Translations under genes and position numbers: made by a program
Assembly: GCA_030512335.1 (NCBI GenBank)
Contig: JAULSU010000007.1
Coordinates: 1,798,001-1,862,000 of the forward strand
Source: Immersiella caudata
Taxonomy: Eukaryota > Ascomycota > Sordariomycetes > Sordariales > Lasiosphaeriaceae
Reading direction: 5' to 3'
Length of the DNA stretch: 64,000 nt
Notes under the pieces: model-generated
Database searches by the model: none
What the model was told of the DNA's origin: nothing
What the model saw: the letters and a program-made list of their open reading frames with translations, nothing else
In this document: piece by piece, positions 10,159-19,980 of the stretch
Position numbering within the stretch: the stretch's first letter is position 1
How the letters are laid out: every line of letters starts with the position of its first letter

Positions 10159-11942
10159 ATGGCGGAGCAGAGCGAGCCCGCAGCTCTGGGAGCTGCTGCG
10201 GCGGACAAGCGCCACGCGATGACCGACCTGCAACGGCAGAGGTCGATAGAACAAGCCGTCGCCGAGGGCCATGACGCGGATATCCCGTCGGCAATTGGCT
10301 ACGTGCTGGACGAAGCTGGCCAAGAAATACGGCGGAAGTCAATCGCAGAGCAGCGGCGTCTCGCACTGGCGAAGAAAAGCAGCCACCATAGCCATACGAG
10401 TGCACGGGCGAGTCGCGACATTGAGAAGGGCGCTGATGGGGGGCTGGGCGATACCACAAGCGAGAGCAAGGAGGAAGGCGGCACGACCTCAGACGACGAA
10501 GCGAACGTCGTGTGGTGGGATGGCGACAACGACCCGGCGAATCCGTACAACTGGCCGACATGGCAGAAGGTGCTGAACTGCGTCTTTGTCAGCATGTTGA
10601 CTTTGATCACGCCCTTGGGCTCTTCCATCTTTGCGCCCGCGGTGCCCCAGCTGATGAGGGAGTTTCGATCTGACAACCTCGAGCTGGCGGCTTTCGTCGT
10701 CTCGGTGTACGTGCTTGGATTTGCATTCGGACCACTCGTCATCGCCCCCCTGAGCGAGATCTACGGCCGCCTCATCGTGTATCACGTCTGCAACATTTTG
10801 TTTATCGCGTTCTTGGTGGGATGCGCCCTGGCACCCTCGCTGAACGCCCTCATTGTCTTTCGCTTCTTCTCTGGCGCCTTTGGGTCGTGCCCTCTCACTA
10901 ATGGTGGAGGGACCATAGCGGACATGATCGTGCAAGAGAAGCGCGCAGGTGCGATGGCGGCTTTCAGCATTGGACCCCTTTTCGGCCCCATCATCGGGCC
11001 CATCGCAGGAGGTTTCCTGGCTGAGGCAGAGGGATGGCGCTGGGTATTCTGGCTCCTCGTCATCCTCTCTGGCACTCTCTCTATCGCCATGATTTTCTTC
11101 GCGCGGGAGACTTATGCTCCAATCCTTCTGCAGCGCAAGGTTGAACGGCTTCGCAAGGAAACTGGGAATGAGCTGCTGCGATCGAAGCTCGACGCCGGCC
11201 TAACGCCCAAGGAGTACTTTAGGCGCGGCATCATCCGGCCCCTGAAGATGTTGATCTTCAGCCCCTATTGCATCATTTTCGCCATCTATATCTCGATTCT
11301 CTACGGCTACCTCTATCTGATGTTTACGAGCATCACCGATGTCTTCATGAGGGGCTATGGCTTTTCGACGGCCACCGTCGGCCTAGTTTTCCTAGGTCTT
11401 GGTATTGGATCCTTGCTGGGGCTGTTCTACTTTGCCGGTACGAGCGATCGTGAAATGAAGCGGGTAAAGGCTGCTGGCGAGGAGATGAAGCCAGAGCAGC
11501 GTCTCAAGCTCCTGCCTCTCTCCGCGATCCTGCTTCCGGGTGGCTTCTTCATTTACGGCTGGACTGCTCAGAACCACGTCCATTGGATCGTGCCCATTCT
11601 ATCCCATGTGCCCATGTAAGTCACTCGCCCGCCCCCCGAACGAGTCATGCTGATAGCCTCTCCAGTGGAATTTCGATGGTCATCACCTTTATGGCCCTCA
11701 ACATGGCACTGGTCGACACTTTTACGCTCTATGCCGCATCTGCCTTGGCTGCCAACACTGTGGTCAGGAGTATTTTCGGCGCAGTACTCCCGCTTTGCGG
11801 TCTGAGAATGTACCGTGTCCTAGGTCTCGGCTGGGGTAACAGCTTGCTCGCTTTCGTCTGTCTCCCCTTGATCCCGGTTGCCTTTTTGGTCCTGAAGTAT
11901 GGTGAGACCATCAGGACAAAATACCCCATCAAAAATTTGTAA
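10159..11942 (+). CDS. MFS multidrug/polyamine-type transporter (DHA1 family)
   Basis: Exons 10159..11615 and 11666..11942 (50-nt intron, GTAAGT...CAG) encode 577 aa. A hydrophilic N-terminus of about 135 residues precedes 'NDPANPYNWPTWQKVLN', the entry motif of fungal DHA1 drug:H+ antiporters of the TPO/FLR type. Twelve membrane segments follow. Motif A-like 'APLSEIYGRLIVY' sits between TM2 and TM3, and motif C-like 'GPLFGPIIGPIAGGF' marks TM5 of antiporters. The long soluble loop (FARETYAPILLQRKVERL) between TM6 and TM7 is also typical. The expected role is proton-coupled efflux at the plasma membrane, of drugs or polyamines. Nothing biosynthetic is next to it, so a general resistance role is more likely than cluster-specific export. 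Confidence 0.85.
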
Positions 11943-12508
11943 GATTTTGAGGCGTTTGTTGTCATGTTAAACTTGTTTGCATTCGCATTGTATTATTCAC
12001 TGCTCATGTTATATCACGCACAAGGAGGATGGAAATATGGGACTCTGGGCTTGGCATCTTTTTTGTATTCAAGGGACACAAAAGCATAATGTGAACTTCT
12101 GCATTCTTCGGATGGAGTCCATCACGAGCCCGTTAGATTCCGGGAACCGTTGCTTAGCCTCGGCTATTGAGGCCCCGGACACCGGAAGGGAGCGGAGTGG
12201 ATTACCTAATATGCGCAAACATGCGGATCTTGGGATATGAAGCAGGGCAAATATCTCGCTCGATGCGCTGGGGCATGGCTTCAAGACCAAGTTTATGTGG
12301 GAATTCAGAGGGGAGAGCCCCAAGTTTCCAAGCCAGACTCCAAACGCCCACCCCATGACACACCACTGGTGACGGCTCCCAACAAGATTGACGTGGAGCC
12401 TACTATCCCTTATAACCAGACAAGAGCGCGCACTCTAACATCCAAGCAAGCAAAGAGCGCAAAGTAGGAAACACAACAGCCGCCATAGTGTTCCTCGGCA
12501 AGCCCCCT
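11943..12508. other. Intergenic between convergent MFS and DUF1748 genes
   Basis: This is the shared 3' flank of two genes that converge. No other gene was seen. Confidence 0.5.
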
Positions 12509-13031
12509 TCACCTTTTCCTCTCGAACCAGGCGCTGGAGCTTGCGATAGCGATCGACTGATCCATCACCCACTCGCCAACCCCAAGGTACTTGTCAACCC
12601 ACTTCTTGATCTCCTTGTTCTCGGAACCGAATTTGTCTGTCTTGACACTATAGCTGACCGTCCCCAAGCCGGGGTAGTGTTAGAAACATGAACTCTTGTG
12701 AACGATAGAGCGGTTCGAGGAGGACGAAGGGCGGCGGTTTCGAAGCAACTCACGTCAAGCCAGTCGACCGCTGCATTCCTGCGAGGAACGCGGAGACTGC
12801 GACACCAACTGTCAGCGCAACAGGGTCACAAGAAGGGAGCCGCGGCATTGGCGACAACAGCTACTCACAGAGGACGGCATCAAATGCGTAATGAGTAAGA
12901 CGCCCCAGCTTTCCCCACAAGCCAAATGTCAGTAAGTTGAGGAGCTGAAAAGCAAGATCAGACTCCGAAGGTCACACGACGACGAGGCCGTTGCTCTCGA
13001 CGGCCAGCGCAGGGAGTGCACCCACCACCAT
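12509..13031 (-). CDS. DUF1748 family small protein (four exons)
   Basis: On the minus strand four exons, 13031..13026, 12908..12869, 12796..12754 and 12653..12509, with introns of 117, 72 and 100 nt (GTGGGT, GTGAGT and GTGAGT donors), give 77 aa. It starts MVLGRLTHYAFDAVLFSAFL and continues 'AGMQRSTGLT', then 'WVDKYLGVGEWVMDQSIA', ending WFERKR and TGA. This is the complete DUF1748 layout: an N-terminal H-Y-x-x-D-x-x-L-x-x-x-x-L-A-G-x-x-R-x-T-G-L block and a C-terminal K-Y-L-x-x-G-E block. The first coding exon is only 6 nt (ATGGTG), which was inferred because joining it to the next exon gives the family's usual start. DUF1748 proteins are small and conserved in fungi; their function is not established to my knowledge. 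The gene is easily missed because no exon exceeds 145 nt. Confidence 0.8.
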
Positions 13032-14041
13032 CTTTACGGCTTTTTGTTATCGGTCACCGAAAGGGAAGGCTGAATATGCTGTGTTTCCCTCTCGAACAAC
13101 GACGGACAAGGACGGATACGAGCGATCAATCGATATGCGCGGTTGGTGTTTTGTTTGGTGGAGGTCGAGCTGTTGGCGGGGAGCTTGCGACGTGTGGCGG
13201 ACAGCGGCGGCAATCACAAGACGACCAGCACTGGACCCCGGCACACGAACGGCTGACGAAAGCTTGACCCATGCCCTCACGTGAGAACACACGTGACCCC
13301 CCCCACGGGCCAAGTCCCGCTCAGGCCACCTGGGGCCACAATCATCAGCAATTGGCTCGTGTCAACGAAGCTCAACCGCGCAGTGGGGCAACGACAGAGG
13401 AGGGGTGGGTGGGGCAAAGGGCGATTGCTGAGTGGGATGTTGAGGAGCTCGCCCAAGCTCATCCAAAGGGGAAGGAAGACGCTGTGGTGAACCGTATTTT
13501 TTCGCGCAAGATCTGGGGGAAAAAAAAAGTTCAATTCCCTCAGCAGCTTTCTCCCCTGCCATCCAACCTCCCGCTCTCGATACCCGCACCACCTCGACAC
13601 GGCCCTCTCTCGTTCCCCCAGGACATACTTAGAGGTGAGTGCCTGATTTACCCCAACTGAGGGGGTCTGCTGGCCCGGAGTTCTGCTGCATTTCACGGAC
13701 GTCAAGGTCGTGGAGGGGCATGCTCGAGGTCCCGTCCCGATCCCGAGACCGCAGTCAGCAGCCAGTAGCAGCACCACCACCATCTTCCTCCCCAGTCTCA
13801 CATCCGAAAATTGCTCCTACTTGGCAATTTTAGATCTGCACCGGACACGCCGAGCTGGCTCTTTTGTTTTTCCCTCTACCCTGATCGCCCGAAAAGCCTC
13901 ACCGTAGTCGGAGCCTGATTGCTGATAAAGACCCCTCCCCCACCAGGAATCGCCGAATCCCAACACTCGTTCGTACCTGACAGCTTATCGGCCCGACCGA
14001 ACCAACAACACCAGGAAATAAAATCTCCGTGTACTTCCAAG
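13032..14041. other. Divergent promoter region DUF1748 / pyruvate kinase
   Basis: There is no gene here. The half nearer pyruvate kinase is CT-rich. A GTGAGT at 13635-13640 followed by several CAG sites suggests an intron in the pyruvate kinase 5' leader, which the sequence alone cannot prove. Confidence 0.45.
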
Positions 14042-15962
14042 ATGGCGGCCACCGCCCTCGATCATCTCCAGCTCGGTGGCAGAATCGACTGGCTCGCCCA
14101 GCTCGATACTGCTTTCCAGCCCGCACGCAACCTCCGTCGGACTTCCATCATCTGCACCATTGGCCCGAAGACGAACTCTGTTGAGGCCATCAACAAGCTC
14201 CGTGAGGCTGGCCTCAACGTTGTGCGCATGAACTTTTCCCACGGCAGCTACGAGTACCACCGTATGTGCTCCTATTTCGCCCTCACCGCCAATCCGTGGT
14301 CATTCTAGCTAACACTCGCTGCAGAGTCTGTGATCGACAATGCTCGTGGTGCCGAGAAGGCCCAGAAGGGTCGCCAGGTTGCCATCGCTCTGGACACCAA
14401 GGGTCCTGAGATCCGAACAGGCCAGACGGCGGGTGACGTGGATATCCCGATCACGGCCGGTACCGTGATGAACTTCACCACGGACGAGAAGTATGCTACT
14501 ACTTGCGATACCTCGAACATGTAAGTGACCCTTGAGGGCCCCCAATGGCGGATACATCCAACTGACAGGCTATAGGTACGTTGACTACAAGAACATCACC
14601 AAGGTCATCCAGCCCGGCCGCATCATTTACGTTGATGACGGTGTTCTGGCCTTCGACGTGCTCGAGATCACAGACGACAAGACCATCAAGGTTAAGACCC
14701 GCAACAACGGGTTCATCTCCTCTCGCAAGGGTGTCAACCTCCCTAACACCGATGTCGATCTGCCCGCCCTGTCAGAGAAGGACAAGAACGACCTACGATT
14801 TGGCGTGAAGAACAATGTCGACATGGTGTTTGCCTGTAGGTTTCTTTGCAACCCCGACCCAGTGTTGCCCTTGGCCTCCCCGGTCTTTGAGGGCGGTTGA
14901 GAAACAGTCTTTTAGTTATTGATGCTGACTATGGACCGACAGCCTTCATTCGTAGAGGCCAGGACATCAGGGACATCCGCGAGGTGCTTGGCAAGGAGGG
15001 CACTCACATCCAGATCATTGCCAAGATTGAGAACCGACAGGGTCTCAACAACTTCGCCGAGATCCTCGAGGAGACTGATGGTGTCATGGTTGCTCGTGGT
15101 GACTTGGGTATTGAGATCCCCGCCGCCGAGGTGTTCGCCGCACAGAAGAAGATCATCGCCATGTGCAACATGGCGGGCAAGCCCGTCATCTGCGCGACCC
15201 AGATGCTCGAGTCCATGATCAAGAACCCAAGACCCACCAGAGCCGAGATCAGCGACGTTGGTAACGCCGTCACAGATGGTGCCGACTGCGTCATGGTAAA
15301 CACCCCCCTCCCGTCCAATACCGCCTCATTTCTGACATCTGATGCAGCTTTCCGGTGAGACGGCCAAGGGTGCTTACCCCAACGAGGCTGTCCGCGAGAT
15401 GAGCGAGACATGCCTGAAGGCGGAGAACACCATCCCCTACGTTAACCACTTCGAGGAGATGTGCACCATGGTCAAGCGGCCAGTTTCCATCGTCGAGTCG
15501 TGCGCTATGTCAGCTGTCAGGGCCTCGCTGGATCTCAACGCCGCGGCGATCATCGTCCTCTCTACTTCCGGAGACTCTGCTCGTCTCATCTCCAAGTATC
15601 GCCCTGTGTGCCCGATCATCATGATCACCCGAAATGCATCCGCCTCGAGATACGCTCACCTTTACCGTGGCGTTTATCCGTTCCTCTTCCCCGAAGCCAA
15701 GCCCGACTTTAGCAAGGTCAACTGGCAGGAGGACGTTGACCGTCGTATCAAGTGGGGGCTTTCGCACGCTATTGACCTGAAGGTTGTCCAGGAGGACGAG
15801 ACTGTCGTCGTCGTGCAGGGCTGGAAGGTAAGAAACAGGGATCCTCAGACCCTCAAAGTCCACACTCGCTGACATCTATGGCAATAGGGCGGCATGGGCA
15901 ACACCAACACCATGCGTATTGTGAAGGCGGATGTCGACCACCTCGGTATTGGGCAATTGTAA
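14042..15962 (+). CDS. Pyruvate kinase
   Basis: Six exons (14042..14261, 14325..14520, 14576..14835, 14943..15295, 15348..15827, 15888..15962) encode 527 aa, the usual fungal length. All introns are GT-AG, 52-107 nt. Substrate and active-site motifs are intact: 'NVVRMNFSHGSYEYH', 'LDTKGPEIRTG', the Mg-binding 'VMVARGDLGIEIP', 'VICATQMLESMI' and 'VMLSGETAKGAYP'. The enzyme transfers phosphate from phosphoenolpyruvate to ADP in the last step of glycolysis in the cytosol. The C-terminal domain ends 'TMRIVKADVDHLGIGQL'. It is the only glycolytic gene in the window. Confidence 0.97.
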
Positions 15963-16417
15963 GGGCCAACCTTGACAGTGTGCGTTGGTGAATTACGGGT
16001 CTGGAGCTGGGCGGCTAGTTTGCGAGGAATCCTCGACTGGGTCAAACGATAGACATTGTTAAATGGCATGGTTTAAGCTTCATGAGAACACAGAACTTGT
16101 TTCCATGTCTCTGTAGTGCTTGTTTCCTCTTAGTTCTGCAGGTATGTAGCTCAAGACTGGAACTTGACGTTGACTGTCCGATGCGGGTGATGCCGGGTTT
16201 CCTCGAAGCCTAGAAATCCGGGCAGATCGAAGGAACTCGACATGTCCGAACAAAGAGCTTGTCAGCTAGAGGTATTCCCCAAGCAGATGCCCGCAGCATC
16301 TACGCACACCTCGTGCCAGGCCGATTCGCAGCTGTCTAGTACTTATAGGAGGGTGATTCCCCGAGCCGGCCTTGGACCTGACTCCCAGCAACGCTGTGTT
16401 GTCTGGACTATCATTGC
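15963..16417. other. 3' flank of pyruvate kinase
   Basis: There is no gene signal in this stretch before the 266-aa frame. Confidence 0.5.
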
Positions 16418-17218
16418 ATGAAAAGCGGCAACACCACAACAAGCATGGCCCGATTCCCAAACGGCCGAAAACAAGAGAAGCGGCTACAGTCGGCGGGATC
16501 CCTCAAAAGTGTCATCGGCTCCGTCGCCCGAGAGGCATGTCGTGCACAGTGCAACTCAAGACACTCCCCGGCGGTGGAGATGTTTCGTCTTCTTCCGTCT
16601 ACCGGATTCTGGTGGCCTGTTCATGCGAAACAGGTTGATGAAGCTGGAGGCGAACAATATCGTCCGCCGCTTGATGTGAAAAGTTGTTTGACCATTATGC
16701 ATGCCGTCATGTCAGCGCTCAAGGTCGGGAGTGATGAGGAGGAGAGGGGGTATTTACTTGGGGATGTTCAGGGGAATGGCCAATGGGAGGGGAGAGTCTG
16801 GCCTTGGGGAGTTACTAGGGAGGTGCTGGAGCGGGCGTTGGTGGGGTTGGTGGTTGCGGCTACGGAGGTGTTGGAGGAGGGAGAGGGGGTGGAGATGTAT
16901 GAGGACGTGGAGGGGTTTGTGGGGGGAGTGAAGTGGCGGAATGGGGGAAGTTGGTTTGCGAAGAGGGAGGTTAGGGGAGAGGTGTTGGTAAGGGTGTTGA
17001 GGTTGGTTATGGTTGCGAGGCAAGCGTGGGTTGAGAGGGGTAAGAACTCGGGGGGTTTGGAGGGGAGGGAGACGTTGGCGAATACAGTGGATGGGTTGTT
17101 GAATGTTGTTGAGGGGAGAATTGAGATGGAAGAAGAGGCGATGGAGAGGCATTTTGGGAATGAGGAGGGATGGCGGTTTGTTAAGGGGGAGAAGTTGGAA
17201 GATGGTTGGTTGTGGTGA
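16418..17218 (+). CDS. Hypothetical protein, 266 aa, unrecognised
   Basis: A single uninterrupted frame from ATG 16418 to TGA 17216-17218. The protein has a basic N-terminus and a segment 'LLPSTGFWWPVHAKQVDEAG'. A helical middle ('REVLERALVGLVVAATEVL') is followed by an acidic C-terminal half ending 'EDGWLW'. No signal peptide, membrane segment or known domain was recognised. The antisense frame over the same bases is also open (191-257 codons) but is Pro/Ser/His-rich, as expected of a shadow of Gly/Glu/Val-rich coding. The codons are strongly G-rich in the 3' half. A genuine lineage-restricted gene is the best reading, but the start codon is uncertain and a chance frame cannot be excluded. 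Confidence 0.45.
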   Translation: MKSGNTTTSMARFPNGRKQEKRLQSAGSLKSVIGSVAREACRAQCNSRHSPAVEMFRLLPSTGFWWPVHAKQVDEAGGEQYRPPLDVKSCLTIMHAVMSALKVGSDEEERGYLLGDVQGNGQWEGRVWPWGVTREVLERALVGLVVAATEVLEEGEGVEMYEDVEGFVGGVKWRNGGSWFAKREVRGEVLVRVLRLVMVARQAWVERGKNSGGLEGRETLANTVDGLLNVVEGRIEMEEEAMERHFGNEEGWRFVKGEKLEDGWLW

Positions 17219-18460
17219 TGTTTTTGTTGGGGGGGATGAAAAGGGGGTGAACAGGTTGTGAGGCATTCTCGAAGGGGCCGTTGATAGCCTTGCTGTGCAT
17301 ATGATCTCTCTGAATTTGAGCATACACACTGTCTGTATTCGTTGATGCCTGATGCCTCAACCGCACAACTGCTGATATGGATTCGAATTCCTGAAGGAGC
17401 ACTCGGAGCGATTTTTCCCGACCGCACTTTAAGGCATATGCTCCCCAACAGAACACCCCAGCCCTCCAGTGTAGAGTTATTTTCCTTCTTAACAGCAAAG
17501 ACCGGCAGAATATGCCTTCTTGGCCCCGTCGAGGGTAACATTCAGGTTTTGTGCTACCATATGTACCTAGGTACCGCGCATTCAAGAATCCTTCCGTCCC
17601 TTGTCTCGGACGATACAACGACGCCACGAACAGACTCATAGCTGGTTGTAATCCAAATGTAGATCTTGCCAACCTCCTCCCCTCGTCCTGGGTGCCAAGT
17701 TAAAAGGAAGGGGGCGGATACGGGCTGTTACACAGAGGTGACATAACACTTAGTCATTGGCTATCAACAATTGCACGATGCAGACAAGAGACCTCCGGCG
17801 GTTACAAAAAAGTCTTGGTCAACCAGAATTGGGTTCTTTGAGCCTCGGGCCTAGTTCTCTGCAGTATCGGACTGTCACGCCGCCAGGCAGCAAGATTTCA
17901 ACCTAGAAGGGAAAGAAGGCCGGCTGGGGCTTCCACCATCAGGTTTCCATCATTGGTGGGCTGGTAAAGGGGCAACATTCAATGCTTATTTTCTTTGTTC
18001 GGGCGGCACAATGCTTCCGATTATCATTGGTATTCTATCTGAAGATGAATCCTCAAGGCAGATCCAGGTACTTCTTTGTGAAAACTCGGCAATGACACCA
18101 TGTGAGGGAACCATGGGAGGCAAAAGGTAGAATAATGGAAAAACACAGTAATGGCGGTCGCCGATAGCAGAGTAGAGGGGGGGGGGGAACCTAAGTCACA
18201 GACAAGGGACATAATAATGAACAACATGACATATTCTTTTCAAGCTTCCAAACTATCATTGGTGAGCCATGGCCGTAGTGGGTAGGCCTTAATAGTCACC
18301 GTGATAGCCGCTGGCGGCGGCCGCCCTCCGCCTCAACGCCATGGCTGGTTCGATGGTCGGCGGACCCTCAACGCCGTATTACAGAACGCTCTAGGGATCA
18401 CCAATGTGGTATCGTGCGCAAGTTGAAAAGACACAGTCGTCTTGGTGTTCGCAATGTTGA
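17219..18460. other. Intergenic, no gene seen
   Basis: Only short frames are present and none shows a motif. A run of eleven G lies near 18178. Confidence 0.5.
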
Positions 18461-18968
18461 ACTGAGACTCTGGTTTTCTTCCAGGCATCACCTTCCATCT
18501 CGGGAGAATGACCAAGTTGGACTTTGTGACACGCGATTTCGGTCAAGAAGCTGACCATGATCTGCTTTCCACTTCTCTAGAAGTATCAGCGTCCTGCTCA
18601 GCATTCCGAGATCGGGCCTGGGCCCCGGACGCCGGCCCAGCACCCGCCTATGCCAATCCCTTCTAGATGAACAGACATTGGTGCGATATTGTCTGTGGTG
18701 AGTCTTTACTCATCTCCCAAAGCGGTGAAGACAATAGCTAATCAACACATTGATCACAGAGAAAGCCCCGGGGGCTTACCATGGGGACCGAACCCAGAAC
18801 CCCCAGTGCTGGAACTCTGGCCAAAACTCGGCCTATGCCGACATCAGTGTCTAGGTCGGCAACGAAGGACACGCTGCCTACACCACCCTTCACCAGGAAA
18901 CTGTCAACCAGTGGCGCGACGGCTCCGGCCCCATCTACGACGTCACTTCGAACTGGTTCCAGGAGTAG
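18461..18968 (+). pseudogene. Possible relict of an unrecognised gene with internal stops
   Basis: One frame reads coherently from about 18471 ('FLPGITFHLGRMTKLDFV', 'SASCSAFRDRAWAPDAG') to TAG at 18664-18666. It restarts at ATG 18667 and crosses a well-formed 62-nt intron (18698..18759, GTGAGT, GCTAAT, CACAG). It then continues 'QNPQCWNSGQNSAYADISV', meets TAG at 18852-18854, and resumes 'GNEGHAAYTTLHQETVNQW' to TAG at 18966-18968. Amino-acid use and the intron look genuine, while the two internal stops argue for a pseudogene. A minus-strand frame over 18333-18515 is also open, so the 5' boundary is uncertain. The family was not recognised; Cys and Trp/Asn content hints at a secreted protein. 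Confidence 0.35.
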
Positions 18969-19980
18969 GAAGATGACTGAATAGAAGCAGGGAGGGGTTG
19001 ATTCGATGGCCGTGCTTCTCTTCAAGTCGTTTCGTTTCGGCTGCCCGTTGGGCACTTGCGCGTTTTGTTCTCCCTTAACTTCTGTTTCTTTTGCCTGCAC
19101 CATATAATAACCTCACTGAAGCTTGCTTCCACAATATATCAACTATATTTGTTCCCTTCTCCGAAAAAAGACTGACGGTGGCTTGTGCTTTTGGGGGCTG
19201 AAAGTGTATGGGGTGTGGAGTTTCCGGTTATGATGGGGCGATACGTACATGGGGGCCAGCGGGTCTAGTTTTGGGATTCAGACGGTGTGAGGTACCCGGT
19301 GCCTTGTGGACTGCAGATGTCGGGTGTTCCGTGCTGTGCATTTTAGCGGACCCGGCTCGGGAACTCTGGTGAGGGAAGGGGGGGGGACTTCAGAGCTGTC
19401 TATGACTGCAGAGCTGCGGGGAGTTCGAAGAAGTGCGGGATGCCTTTCATTTCATGTACGCGCAAATGGACTTCCGGAATGTCCGTCATGGCGATTGCCA
19501 TCGTGGTGGTCCCATTCTCGTTGCCGTGTCGTAAGAGGCTCAAATTGGCTGCCCACCATGTGGAAGCCTGCGGGGTGCGAATGACCCCCACAAACCCACC
19601 CCGGCCAATGACGTCGCGTCAAAATTGCCTGGGGTCCGGAAAGGAGCACATGCCATCAACCCGTGGTCAGCGCGCTGGTCGTTCGCTGCCAGCCAATGCC
19701 TGTCATGTCCAGGCATCGACGACTCCCTTCAACAGGCCAAATCATCAGCGGACGCATTCACTACGAGCTTCCTTGCGCTTTCACAACTTGCTAGCCGCTT
19801 GGAAGATTCGTTTGCGCGGGCTGGAAGCACAGGAGCGAGTGGATAAACTCACGTTTGTTCGTGGATGCGGCATGGGCGACAATCTGTTCGTTGCTATTTA
19901 TTTGTCCATGCACTCTCTTTCTTGCTTGCTGTCGATGCTAACTAGGCGATTCTGAAGAATACCTTGCTAGACCGGACGCC
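18969..19980. other. Intergenic upstream of the Atg28-like gene
   Basis: No supported gene is present. It is probably the promoter and leader of the gene at 19981. Confidence 0.45.

Noticed and set aside
16768..17541. 257-codon minus-strand frame over the 266-aa gene
   Set aside because: Pro/Ser/Thr/His-rich antisense complement of a Gly/Glu/Val-rich frame; no motif.
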